A stretch of 64,000 bases of DNA from Serratia surfactantfaciens (GTDB lineage: Bacteria; Pseudomonadota; Gammaproteobacteria; Enterobacterales; Enterobacteriaceae), in the NCBI RefSeq assembly GCF_001642805.2, contig NZ_CP016948.1, positions 4,526,001 to 4,590,000 of the forward strand, in the 5' to 3' direction. A program made the translations under genes and the position numbers. Position 1 is the stretch's first letter; each line of letters opens with the position of its first letter. Shown here one piece after another: positions 7,769 through 17,040 of this stretch. Below the pieces are notes generated by a model that was not told the origin of the DNA, made no database searches, and saw only the letters and a list, made by a program, of their open reading frames with translations.

Positions 7769-9292
7769 ATGAGCAATATGATCGATCAAGACCGCATCAA
7801 CCGCGTGCTATGGGGCGTATGTGACACTTTCCGTGGCACCATCAGTCCTGATACTTACAAAGATTTTATTCTTACTATGCTGTTTCTGAAGTACATCTCG
7901 GATGTCTGGCAGGATCACTATGATGGCTACAAAGCCCAGTATGGCGATGAACCAGAACTGATTGAAGAGATGATGAAGAATGAACGCTTTGTGCTTCCGC
8001 GCAATGCCAGCTTTTATGCACTTTATGCTCGTCGCAATGAGCCAGGTAACGGGGAGCGCATCGACCAGGCATTGCACGCAATCGAAGAAGCCAATGGAAC
8101 TAAGCTGAAAGATGGCGGGAAAAGCGTGTTCCAGGACATTTCTTTTAACACTGACAAGTTGGGCGAAGAAAAACAAAAGAACTCTATTCTTAAGCAGTTG
8201 CTTGAAGACTTTACTGACCCTGAGTTGAATTTAAAACCAAGCCGCGTTGGCGGTCTGGATGTAATTGGTAATGCTTACGAATACTTAATCGGTAGATTCG
8301 CTGCTAACAGCGGCCAAAAAGCGGGCGAGTACTACACACCACCAGAAGTGTCAGATCTGCTCGCTGCATTGCTTGACCCACAGCCAGGGGAATCTATCTG
8401 CGATCCAACCTGTGGTTCTGCTTCACTACTGATGAAGTGTGGTAAGTGGGTGGCTCAACAGCACCATAGCAAGAACTATGAGCTTTACGGGCAGGAAGCG
8501 ATTGGTTCAACCTGGTCGCTGGCTAAAATGAACATGTTCCTGCACGGCGAGGATAACCATAAAATCGAGTGGGGTGACACGATCCGCAACCCCAAATTGC
8601 TCGATAAAAATGCCAATCTGATGCTGTTTGATGTGGTTACCGCTAACCCACCTTTCTCACTGGAGAAGTGGGGAATTGATGATGTATCTGATGATCACTT
8701 TGGTCGGTTCCGCCGCGGTCTGCCGCCTAAGGCTAAGGGCGACTATGCGTTTATCCTGCATATGATCGAAACTATGAAGCCGAAAACTGGACGCATGGGC
8801 GTTGTGGTTCCCCACGGTGTACTATTCCGTGGTTCTAGCGAAGGTAGAATCCGTCAGAAGCTGATAGAGGAGAATCTATTGGATGCTGTGATTGGGTTAC
8901 CGGAAAAGCTTTTTTTTGGCACAGGTATTCCCGCAGCGATTCTGATCTTCAAAAAGCACAAGGTTGACGATAACGTGCTGTTTATCGATGCCAGCAGTGA
9001 GTTTAAACCGGGTAAAAATCAGAACCAGCTGAGCGCAGGTAATATTGCCAAAATAGTAAAAACCTACCGCACTGGCGATAATGTTGACAAATATTCTTAT
9101 CTCGCTAGCCTGCAAGAGATTCGCGAAAACGACTACAACCTGAACATTCCCCGCTATGTCGATACTTTCGAAGAAGAAAAAGAGATCGATCTGGTAATGG
9201 TGCGTGCTGAACGTGATCAGCTTAAAACACAGTTGGTTGAGCTGGAAGTTGAAATGGCTAAATATCTGGAGGAACTAGGTTATGGTGCCTGA
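7769..9292 (+). CDS. hsdM: Type I restriction-modification DNA methyltransferase subunit
   Basis: A 507-aa N6-adenine methyltransferase subunit. The N-terminal helical HsdM domain (MIDQDRINRVLWGVCDTFRG) is followed by a SAM-binding motif DPTCGSASLLM (from residue 212) and the catalytic NPPF tetrad at 293-296 (TANPPFSLEKWG). With HsdS it protects host DNA; with HsdR as well it restricts unmodified DNA. The length is normal and no defect is visible. The last 11 bases overlap the start of hsdS, which implies translational coupling. Confidence 0.96.
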   Translation: MSNMIDQDRINRVLWGVCDTFRGTISPDTYKDFILTMLFLKYISDVWQDHYDGYKAQYGDEPELIEEMMKNERFVLPRNASFYALYARRNEPGNGERIDQALHAIEEANGTKLKDGGKSVFQDISFNTDKLGEEKQKNSILKQLLEDFTDPELNLKPSRVGGLDVIGNAYEYLIGRFAANSGQKAGEYYTPPEVSDLLAALLDPQPGESICDPTCGSASLLMKCGKWVAQQHHSKNYELYGQEAIGSTWSLAKMNMFLHGEDNHKIEWGDTIRNPKLLDKNANLMLFDVVTANPPFSLEKWGIDDVSDDHFGRFRRGLPPKAKGDYAFILHMIETMKPKTGRMGVVVPHGVLFRGSSEGRIRQKLIEENLLDAVIGLPEKLFFGTGIPAAILIFKKHKVDDNVLFIDASSEFKPGKNQNQLSAGNIAKIVKTYRTGDNVDKYSYLASLQEIRENDYNLNIPRYVDTFEEEKEIDLVMVRAERDQLKTQLVELEVEMAKYLEELGYGA

Positions 9293-10511
9293 TGGATGGA
9301 AGAGAGCGCCACTTAAAACAGTTGCGGAAGTAAGGTCTGGTGTAGCAAAAGGTAAATCAGGGCTGAGAGATCCAATTGCAGTGCCATATCTAAGAGTTGC
9401 TAATGTTCAAGATGGGCATATCAACCTCGATGAGGTGAAGGAGATTGAAATCGAGAGTCATCAGCTTGAGCGTTACGCACTCAAGTTTGGTGATGTTCTT
9501 ATGAATGAAGGTGGAGACTTTGACAAGTTAGGCAGGGGCGATGTTTGGTTAGCACAAATTACACCTTGCTTACATCAGAATCATGTTTTCGCAGTAAGGC
9601 CAATGCCGGAGAAAGTAGACTCATTTTTCCTCGCTGCTTTAGCTGCAAGTAGCTATGGAAAAAAATATTTTCTTAGCTGTGCAAAGCGGAGTACTAATTT
9701 AGCAAGTATTAATTCTTCGCAACTAAAAGAATTCCCCGTACTTATTCCACCACTTCCGGAGCAAAAGAAAATCGCCCAGATCCTTTCTACCTGGGATAAG
9801 GCGATCACAACAACTGAGCAACTGCTTACCAATAGCCAACAGCAGAAAAAAGCAATTTTGCAACAATTGCTTACTGGTAAGAAACGTTTTTTGAATTTTA
9901 GCAGAGAGTGGAAAGAAGTCCCTTTAGGAAAGCTTTTTTGTCGTGTGATGAAAAAGAATTCTGGATGCAGTACCAATGTCGTCACAATATCTGGACAACA
10001 AGGTTTGATACGGCAGGATGAATTTTTTAAAAAAACTATAGCCTCAGATATATTGGATGATTACTTCTTGATAAAGAAAGGTCAATTTGCATATAACAAG
10101 AGCTACTCAATCGGCTATCCCATGGGGGCTATCAAGAGGCTTAATCGTTACGAGCACGGTGTTGTTACGACATTATATATCTGCTTTGAACTAAGTGATC
10201 TTGATAATGCAGATAGTGACTATTTTGAACATTATTTTGAATCAGGGATGCTGAATAGAGGGTTAACAAAAATTGCCCACGAAGGAGGTAGGGCACATGG
10301 GTTATTAAATGTTAAACCGTCTGATTTCTTTTCTTTGAGTGTTTTTTTGCCTCCAATTGATGAGCAAAAAAAAATAGCTAGAGCTTTAACCATAGCAGAT
10401 TGTGAAATTACAACCCTGCAACAAAAACTCAGCTACTTAAAACAAGAAAAAAAAGCCCTGATGCAGCAACTGCTTACCGGTAAACTCCGAGTGAAAACGG
10501 AGGCCGCATGA
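9282..10511 (+). CDS. hsdS: Type I restriction-modification specificity subunit
   Basis: A 409-aa protein with two target-recognition domains, each followed by a related conserved region: PPLPEQKKIAQILSTWDKAI (about residue 160) and PPIDEQKKIARALTIADCEI (about 360). Both end in a helix with QQLLTGK. The two domains set the bipartite DNA target, which cannot be read from sequence alone. The second recognition domain (about 9950-10350) is noticeably AT-rich, which fits the domain exchange common in hsdS. The stop overlaps the start of rhuM (ATGA). Confidence 0.94.
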   Translation: MVPDGWKRAPLKTVAEVRSGVAKGKSGLRDPIAVPYLRVANVQDGHINLDEVKEIEIESHQLERYALKFGDVLMNEGGDFDKLGRGDVWLAQITPCLHQNHVFAVRPMPEKVDSFFLAALAASSYGKKYFLSCAKRSTNLASINSSQLKEFPVLIPPLPEQKKIAQILSTWDKAITTTEQLLTNSQQQKKAILQQLLTGKKRFLNFSREWKEVPLGKLFCRVMKKNSGCSTNVVTISGQQGLIRQDEFFKKTIASDILDDYFLIKKGQFAYNKSYSIGYPMGAIKRLNRYEHGVVTTLYICFELSDLDNADSDYFEHYFESGMLNRGLTKIAHEGGRAHGLLNVKPSDFFSLSVFLPPIDEQKKIARALTIADCEITTLQQKLSYLKQEKKALMQQLLTGKLRVKTEAA

Positions 10512-11554
10512 CGGATAAACTCTTACCTCAACCACCAGCAGGTGAATTCCTGCTGTTCCAAAGCGAGGATGGTCGCGCACGCGTTGAGTGTCGCTTTCAG
10601 TCAGACACTCTTTGGCTCACCCAGGCATCCATGGCTGAGCTATACGATAAGGATGTTCGTACCATCAACGAGCATCTGATCAACATTTTTTCCGAAGGTG
10701 AACTTGGTCAAAATTCAACTATCCGGAAATTCCGGATAGTTCGCCAGGAAGGAAAACGTCAGGTTTCCAGAGAGATAGAGCACTACAGCCTCGAAGCCAT
10801 ATTGGCCGTAGGCTATCGTGTTCGCTCAGTTCGGGGGACTCAGTTCCGCCAGTGGGCCACGCAAACCCTACAGGAATATCTGATTAAAGGGTTTGTGATG
10901 GATGACGAGCGGCTGAAGAATCCGCCCGTTGGCTCTTCTGTGGTGCCCGACTACTTTGACGAGATGCTGGAACGTATCCGCGATATTCGAGCCAGCGAGC
11001 GGCGCGTCTATCTGCGTGTGCGGGAGATTTTCGCGCTGGCTGCTGACTACCAACCATCTCTGAAAGAGACTACCCTTTTCTTTCAGACCATCCAGAACAA
11101 GTTGCACTTTGCCTGCACCGGGCATACAGCTGCTGAGCTGATCCACCAGCGGGCAGATGCCAGCCAGCCTTATATGGGGCTCACCAGCTATAAAGGCAAT
11201 GACGTGCGAAAAGGCGATGTCACGGTTGCTAAGAATTACCTGATCCAAAAAGAGGTCAGTGAGCTGAACCGTGTGGTGAATATGTGGCTGGACTATGCCG
11301 AAGATCAGGCATTGCGTCGCCAGCAGGTCTTTTTGCAGGACTGGCAGGAGAAGTTGGATCAGTTCTTGCGGTTCAACGACCGTAATGTGCTCCAGGGCGC
11401 GGGCACTGTCAGTAAGAAAATAGCGGATGAAAAAGCTCAGGGTGAATATGCACGATTTGCAGAGCAGCGGCGTTTGTTAAAAGAGGCCGAGGGTGAGAAG
11501 GATATTACCGAGCTACTGCACTGGAAAGCCGACAAAGATAAGGGAACATCATGA
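10508..11554 (+). CDS. rhuM: RhuM family protein
   Basis: A 348-aa protein of the RhuM family, first named from Salmonella pathogenicity island 3, which is also inserted at selC. Recognisable features are the N-terminal DTLWLTQASMAELYDKD, the KRQVSREIEHYSLEAILAVGYRVRS block (about residues 78-102), and RGTQFRQWAT, which belong to the DNA-binding virulence RhuM superfamily. The biochemical role is not established. It sits between hsdS and hsdR with 4-base ATGA overlaps on both sides, so it is made with the restriction enzyme. The context suggests an accessory or regulator of the type I complex. Confidence 0.88.
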   Translation: MTDKLLPQPPAGEFLLFQSEDGRARVECRFQSDTLWLTQASMAELYDKDVRTINEHLINIFSEGELGQNSTIRKFRIVRQEGKRQVSREIEHYSLEAILAVGYRVRSVRGTQFRQWATQTLQEYLIKGFVMDDERLKNPPVGSSVVPDYFDEMLERIRDIRASERRVYLRVREIFALAADYQPSLKETTLFFQTIQNKLHFACTGHTAAELIHQRADASQPYMGLTSYKGNDVRKGDVTVAKNYLIQKEVSELNRVVNMWLDYAEDQALRRQQVFLQDWQEKLDQFLRFNDRNVLQGAGTVSKKIADEKAQGEYARFAEQRRLLKEAEGEKDITELLHWKADKDKGTS

Positions 11555-14500
11555 GCATGCAGATCGCGCCAAAATTCCAGGAAGAGTACAGCGCCAAGCT
11601 TCCGGCGCTGGCCCTCCTGAGTAATTTAGGCTGGACCTATATTTCACCTCTGCAAGCCTTGTCTGCGCGAGCAGGCAAGGTAGATCAGGTGGTCCTAAAC
11701 CAGATTTTGCGTGAACAGTTAGCCAAGAGGACATTTATCTTTGCCGGTAAAGAGCATGCCATTTCTGACAAAGCGATTGATAGCCTGATTGCCGAAGTTA
11801 ACAGTCCTGCATTAAACCAGGGATTGATTACTGCCAATGAGCACTTGTACAACCACCTGTTGTACGGCATTTCCGTGACGGAATTTATCGATGGCAAACG
11901 GGCTAACCCGACTATATCGCTGATCGACTGGAACAATCCGCAAAACAACAGCTTTGTTTTCACCGAAGAGTTCAGCGTGACACGTGCTAACGGCATTGAG
12001 GCACGCAGGCCCGATATTGTCTGCTTTGTGAATGGTATTCCGTTGGTCGTTATCGAGGCTAAGCGCCCGGACGGCAATGCTAAAAAAGGGCCGACTATTG
12101 ACGAAGGGATATCTCAAAGTCTGCGAAACCAGCGCCATGATGAAATTCCACGACTGTTTGCCTACAGCCAGATTTTATTGTCGATAAACGGCCATGATGG
12201 ACGTTACGGGACTTGCGGAACACCGACCAAATTTTGGGCTACATGGCGGGAAGAAGATATCACCGATCTTGAGATGCTAGCCTTAAAAAACCGCAAGCTT
12301 ACTGCGCAGCAGATTGATTCAATCTTTAGCCATCGTCCGGGTGCATGCCTGGAATGGTATAAGAAACTGATTGCAGCGGGTGAGCTGGCTTTAACGGGCC
12401 AGGACCAGCTGCTTATCAGCCTGTTGTTACCCGAACGTCTATTGGATATGGCTCGTTTCTTCACTCTGTTTGATAAGAAAGCCGGTAAGGTCATTGCCCG
12501 ATATCAGCAGGTATTTAGTATCAAACGGCTGCTACAGCGTATCGAAACGAAGAATCCTGATGGTAGTCGCAACGGTGGGGTTATCTGGCATACCACAGGT
12601 TCAGGTAAGTCACTGACGATGGTTTTCCTGAGCAAAGCGCTGATTCTGAGTGAAAATCTCAAGCAGTGTCGCATCGTAGTGGTGACCGATCGCATCGATT
12701 TGGAAAACCAGCTCAGTCGCACCTTTATCTCAACGGGGGAACTGACCGGTAAAAGGGATAAAACCGATGCCATCGCCACCTCTGGCAAACGTCTGGCCGA
12801 ACAAATAGGCAAGGGGGCTGAGCGCATTCTCTTCTCGTTGATTCAGAAATTTAACACGGCCACCCGCCTGCCCGAGTGCGTGAATACCAGCCCCGATATC
12901 ATTGTGCTGATTGATGAAGGCCACCGCAGTCACGGCGGCGAGAGTCACCAACGCATGAAGCTAGCTCTACCTAATGCGGCATTTGTTGCTTTCACCGGTA
13001 CCCCATTGCTGAAAGATGATAAGACCACGAATAAATTTGGTCCCATCGTTCATGCTTACACCATGCAGCGTGCGGTGGAGGACAAGACCGTCACTCCACT
13101 TCTCTACGAGGAGCGCCCGCCCGAGCTGAACGTGAATGAACGAGCGATAGATAGCTGGTTTGACCGTATCACCGAGGGGTTAACGGATAAACAAAAAGCC
13201 GATTTGAAGCGTAAGTTTGCTAATAAAGGGCAGGTTTATAACGCTGACGATCGCATCCACCTTATTGCGCTGGATATCGCCAACCATTTTGTCAAAAACA
13301 TCGACGATGGCCTGAAAGGGCAACTCGCCTGTGACAGTAAAGCAGCAGCGATAAAATACAAAAAGTATCTTGATGAAGCCGGGTTGTTTGAGTCTGCAGT
13401 GGTGATTAGTTCGCCTGACACGCGTGAAGGGAATACCGAGGTGGATGAATCTGGTATCCCTGATGTGACCAAATGGTGGCAAGATAACGTAGGCTCTCAG
13501 GATGAACAGGCTTACACACGTAATGTCATCGATCGTTTTGATAAAGATGATTCGCTGAAGCTACTTATTGTGGTTGATAAGTTACTTACCGGATTTGATG
13601 AACCCAAAAATGCCGTGCTTTACATCGATAAGCCTCTAAAAGGGCATAACCTGATTCAGGCAATAGCCCGTGTTAACCGCCTCCACCCTAAGAAAAAATT
13701 TGGTCTGTTAATCGATTATCGGGGCATCCTCAAAGAGCTGGATACCACCATTGAGGATTATCAGAAACTGGCATCCCGCACGCAGGGCGGTTTTGATATT
13801 GACGATCTGGTGGGGCTGTACGGCCAGATGAGTACGGAGTATAAGCGCCTTCCACAGTTGTATAAAAATTTGTGGGCGATTTTCGTCAGTGTAAAAAATA
13901 AAAACGATATTGAGCAGCTTCGTCAGGTGCTGGTGCCACGAACGGAAGAAAAGTACGGCGAAATGGTTGATGTTCATCTTAAAGTCCGTGAAGACTTTTA
14001 TGAGGCTCTCACACAATTTGCCAGCTGCCTAAAAGTGGCGTTGCAATCGGCTACCTTCTTTGAGGATAAGAGTTTCAGTGAAGAAGACCGCCAGCATTAT
14101 AAAGAGACGCTGAGGCAATTTACCAGCTTGCGCCAGCTTGTAAAGCAGGATGCCGGAGAAACGGTAGATTATGATCAGTACACCGAACAGGTTAAAAAGC
14201 TGCTGGATAAACATGTTGTTGGCGTAGAAGTCCGCGAGCCAGATGGGGTGTATGAAGTCAGCAAAATGGGACAGCGGCCCGAAGAGTGGAGCGAGGATAA
14301 AACCCGCAACGAAACGGATATTATCAAAACCCGCGTAACCCGCATGATTGAGCAGGATTTACGTGATGATCCTTATGCCCAGGAAGCCTTCTCGAAGTTA
14401 CTACGTCTGGCTATTGAAGAGGCGGAAAAACTGTTTGATCACCCTCTCAAGCAGTACATGCTATTTCGTGAGTTTGAGGAGCAAGTACAAGATCGGCGGC

Positions 14501-14829
14501 TGAACGAAATACCTGATGTGTTTGCCGGTAATCATCATGCGCAAGCTTACTTCGGCGTGTACAAAAAAGTGTTACCGGAGGTTTTTGCCGTTACCGATTC
14601 TCAGGTTATCGATAAATGGGTGAAGCTTGCTTTTGAAGTAGACCAGGCTGTTGATATCTCAGTGGCTGAGAACTCGATCAATCCGCAAAATATTGAGGCT
14701 GATATCCGCAAGAAGCTTCTACCGATGATGTTTAAAGAGTGTAAGGCAATCGGTGGCGGAATGGATCAGGCGAAAAAGATCGTGGAAATGATTGTCCAGA
14801 TTACCCGTGTAGGGCTGAGCGGAGTGTAA
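11551..14829 (+). CDS. hsdR: Type I restriction enzyme endonuclease / translocase subunit
   Basis: A 1092-aa HsdR. The N-terminal nuclease has a PD-(D/E)xK core with D155 (RRPDIVCF) and E169-x-K171 (VIEAKRP). The superfamily-2 motor has Walker A TGSGKS with K353, DEGH at 455-458, and helicase motif VI QAIARVNR near 710. It translocates DNA and cleaves at a distance when HsdS finds an unmethylated site. All catalytic residues are present, so it is probably active. It begins in a 4-base overlap with rhuM and ends 3 bases before the metallopeptidase gene. Confidence 0.96.
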   Translation: MSMQIAPKFQEEYSAKLPALALLSNLGWTYISPLQALSARAGKVDQVVLNQILREQLAKRTFIFAGKEHAISDKAIDSLIAEVNSPALNQGLITANEHLYNHLLYGISVTEFIDGKRANPTISLIDWNNPQNNSFVFTEEFSVTRANGIEARRPDIVCFVNGIPLVVIEAKRPDGNAKKGPTIDEGISQSLRNQRHDEIPRLFAYSQILLSINGHDGRYGTCGTPTKFWATWREEDITDLEMLALKNRKLTAQQIDSIFSHRPGACLEWYKKLIAAGELALTGQDQLLISLLLPERLLDMARFFTLFDKKAGKVIARYQQVFSIKRLLQRIETKNPDGSRNGGVIWHTTGSGKSLTMVFLSKALILSENLKQCRIVVVTDRIDLENQLSRTFISTGELTGKRDKTDAIATSGKRLAEQIGKGAERILFSLIQKFNTATRLPECVNTSPDIIVLIDEGHRSHGGESHQRMKLALPNAAFVAFTGTPLLKDDKTTNKFGPIVHAYTMQRAVEDKTVTPLLYEERPPELNVNERAIDSWFDRITEGLTDKQKADLKRKFANKGQVYNADDRIHLIALDIANHFVKNIDDGLKGQLACDSKAAAIKYKKYLDEAGLFESAVVISSPDTREGNTEVDESGIPDVTKWWQDNVGSQDEQAYTRNVIDRFDKDDSLKLLIVVDKLLTGFDEPKNAVLYIDKPLKGHNLIQAIARVNRLHPKKKFGLLIDYRGILKELDTTIEDYQKLASRTQGGFDIDDLVGLYGQMSTEYKRLPQLYKNLWAIFVSVKNKNDIEQLRQVLVPRTEEKYGEMVDVHLKVREDFYEALTQFASCLKVALQSATFFEDKSFSEEDRQHYKETLRQFTSLRQLVKQDAGETVDYDQYTEQVKKLLDKHVVGVEVREPDGVYEVSKMGQRPEEWSEDKTRNETDIIKTRVTRMIEQDLRDDPYAQEAFSKLLRLAIEEAEKLFDHPLKQYMLFREFEEQVQDRRLNEIPDVFAGNHHAQAYFGVYKKVLPEVFAVTDSQVIDKWVKLAFEVDQAVDISVAENSINPQNIEADIRKKLLPMMFKECKAIGGGMDQAKKIVEMIVQITRVGLSGV

Positions 14830-14832
14830 ATC

Positions 14833-15570
14833 GTGGATGAAAGAGTAATGAGCTTCATTTACGGTGATGAACGCATTACCTTCGAGTGTAAACCCCGATC
14901 GTTGGTGAATGGGCGCATTCTGATAAAAGTTCACCCCGACTGCCGGGTTGTGGTATCCGCGCCGCAGGATACCGATGACCAACAGATTCTGAATGCTGTT
15001 GAAAAGCGTGGGCGCTGGATCTATCAGCAGCTGAGGGATTTCCGTAAGCAGCTGGAATATATCACGCCACGACAGTATATCAGTGGCGAGAGCCACTATT
15101 ACCTGGGCAAACAGTACATGCTTAAGGTGATAGTGGCTCCCTATGAAGTTCAGGGCGTAAAAATGTTGCGCGGTAAGCTGGAAGTCACTTTACGCCATAA
15201 GAGTGCTGAAAAGGTCCTGCAGCTGCTGACTGACTGGTATAAGGCCCGTGCACGGGAAGTATTCGCCAGAAGGCTGACCGCTATGCTGGAGCAAGCGCTA
15301 TGGGTCAGTGACTCACCTCCATTGCGCATCCTCACCATGCAAACTCAGTGGGGGAGTTGCTCTCCTAACGGTCGGCTCACCCTTAACCCAAACCTGGTTA
15401 AAGCTCCCCGGGAATGCATCGACTATGTGATTTTGCACGAGCTCTGCCATCTAGCCGAGCATAACCATAGTGAACGGTTCTACCGGCTAATGGGGCAGGT
15501 GATGCCGGAGTGGGAAATTGTAAAAACGCGTCTGGATGAAATGGCGGGGATGATATTTTCTGATTTATGA
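14833..15570 (+). CDS. YgjP-like zinc metallopeptidase in the restriction operon
   Basis: A 245-aa protein of the YgjP/DUF45 (M48-related) family. The zinc motif HELCH has H202, E203 and H206, followed by AEHNHSERFYRLM with a further potential ligand, and the family signature TQWGSCSPNGRLTLNPNL precedes it. GTG 14833 follows GGAGTG of the hsdR end; ATG 14848 is the alternative. Peptidases of this group are repeatedly found beside type I hsdR. A plausible but unproven role is turnover of the restriction subunit, which would limit self-damage. It closes the operon; mrr begins 166 bases later. Confidence 0.87.
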   Translation: MDERVMSFIYGDERITFECKPRSLVNGRILIKVHPDCRVVVSAPQDTDDQQILNAVEKRGRWIYQQLRDFRKQLEYITPRQYISGESHYYLGKQYMLKVIVAPYEVQGVKMLRGKLEVTLRHKSAEKVLQLLTDWYKARAREVFARRLTAMLEQALWVSDSPPLRILTMQTQWGSCSPNGRLTLNPNLVKAPRECIDYVILHELCHLAEHNHSERFYRLMGQVMPEWEIVKTRLDEMAGMIFSDL

Positions 15571-15736
15571 TGTGGGGAGTGATATTTTCCCATAGTCAGT
15601 AAAATTGATGACAATGGTGTACATACTCACTTCCCATCGCGAGATGGAAGTACGCCAGAGTTGCTTAGCAACCAACTAATTTATAGATGGTTGGTTTAAC
15701 AATCGATTCACCAAAAACTTTATCAGGGATGTTTCT

Positions 15737-16651
15737 ATGGCCGTTCCGACTTACGATAAATTTATTGAACCTGTACTCCGCTTCCTGGCTGGTAAACCTG
15801 ATGGCGTTCCGGCTCGCGATGCGCACGAAGCGGCCGCTGACGCACTTAATCTTGATGATAATCAGAGAGCTGAAGTGATTGCCAGCGGTCAGTTAGTTTA
15901 TAAAAATCGGGCTGGCTGGGCACATGATCGTCTGAAGCGTGCAGGGTTATCGCAAAGCTTATCCAGAGGAAAGTGGTGCTTGACGCCAGAAGGAATCAAC
16001 TGGGTACAAGCCCATTCCCAGCCACTGACTGAAAATGAAGTAAACCATCTGGCGTTTGATTTCATGAATGTTAAGTTAAAGCAGCAACCAGATGCTGTTG
16101 ACCTTGATCCAAAACCATCATTACCGAATCAGGAAGAGTTAGCAAAGAGCAGCCCGGACGATCGTCTTGATCAGGCGCTAAAAGAGCTACGTGACTCTGT
16201 TGCTGACGAACTGTTAGAAAATCTGTTGCAAGTTTCCCCGGCACGTTTTGAGGTTATCGTTCTGGATGTTTTGCATCGTCTGGGTTATGGCGGGCACCGG
16301 GATGACCTACAACGCGTGGGGGGCACTGGAGATGGCGGTATAGATGGTATTATTTCGCTTGATAAACTCGGCTTGGAAAAGGTTTATGTGCAGGCCAAAC
16401 GTTGGCAGAACACGGTTGGCCGCCCGGAACTTCAGGCGTTTTATGGCGCGCTAGCCGGTCAAAAAGCCAAGCGTGGAGTGTTTATCACAACCTCCGGTTT
16501 TACTTCGCAGGCAAGAGATTTTTCCCATTCCGTCGAGGGTATGGTACTGGTTGATGGTGAGCGTTTGGTTCATTTGATGATTGAAAACGAAGTCGGCGTT
16601 TCCTCCCGTTTGGTTAAAGTTCCTAGGCTGGACATGGATTACTTTGAGTAA
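15737..16651 (+). CDS. mrr: Mrr family type IV restriction endonuclease
   Basis: A 304-aa protein, the same length as E. coli Mrr. The N-terminal half is a winged-helix Mrr_N domain (PTYDKFIEPVLRFLAG). The C-terminal half is the Mrr nuclease: RFEVIVLDVLHRLGYGG, then D203 (DGGIDGI) and Q219-x-K221 (VQAKRW), the PD-QxK form of the active site. E. coli Mrr cuts DNA with certain foreign methylation and responds to stress. Next to a type I system this resembles the immigration control arrangement of E. coli, where mrr and hsd genes are neighbours. The 166-base gap suggests its own promoter. Confidence 0.93.
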   Translation: MAVPTYDKFIEPVLRFLAGKPDGVPARDAHEAAADALNLDDNQRAEVIASGQLVYKNRAGWAHDRLKRAGLSQSLSRGKWCLTPEGINWVQAHSQPLTENEVNHLAFDFMNVKLKQQPDAVDLDPKPSLPNQEELAKSSPDDRLDQALKELRDSVADELLENLLQVSPARFEVIVLDVLHRLGYGGHRDDLQRVGGTGDGGIDGIISLDKLGLEKVYVQAKRWQNTVGRPELQAFYGALAGQKAKRGVFITTSGFTSQARDFSHSVEGMVLVDGERLVHLMIENEVGVSSRLVKVPRLDMDYFE

Positions 16652-16665
16652 CGGGTTAATCCGAG

Positions 16666-16683
16666 CCGGAGCGACAGCTCCGG
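16666..16683 (+). terminator. Hairpin after mrr
   Basis: CCGGAGC (16666-16672) pairs with GCTCCGG (16677-16683) over a 4-base loop, 15 bases after the mrr stop. The following TGATTTG is only moderately T-rich, but the hairpin is placed to end the rightward transcript. Confidence 0.65.
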
Positions 16684-17040
16684 TGATTTGTTCGAAGTGC
16701 TTTCTTTCTGAGGGTTGGTCTTCGTGCTTCTGAGTTTTTTATCCTTTGTATACTGCCATGTGTCTACCAGCCGCTGTAGTTGGTTATTTCGTATGTGCAA
16801 GGTGAACTCAGTTTGTTAATCGTTAGCCTCAACGACATTCTGCTTCTGCATCTTCTTATCCGCTTCAGCAAGAGACCTCATGCGCAAACGAATGACTTAG
16901 GTAGCGGAATGACGGAAACGGATTATGGTGCGTCTGCACCATATTCAATATCAAAATGTGCGGAAGCCTCTGGTGCGTTATCGCCGCTGAGACTCCAGAG
17001 CCGATGTACTTCCAGTACCTTAATGACGTCATCAATGCCT
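16684..17040. other. Non-coding gap between convergent defence units
   Basis: No convincing gene is seen. Short open frames here lack ribosome sites and family signatures. It separates the rightward mrr unit from the leftward HNH unit, so terminators for both are expected. The 8-bp palindrome TGACGTCA occurs near 17025. Confidence 0.4.

Noticed and set aside
7184..10511. Phase-variable hsdS inversion system
   Set aside because: The two specificity genes are on the same strand, no near-identical inverted repeats were seen, and no dedicated recombinase is nearby.
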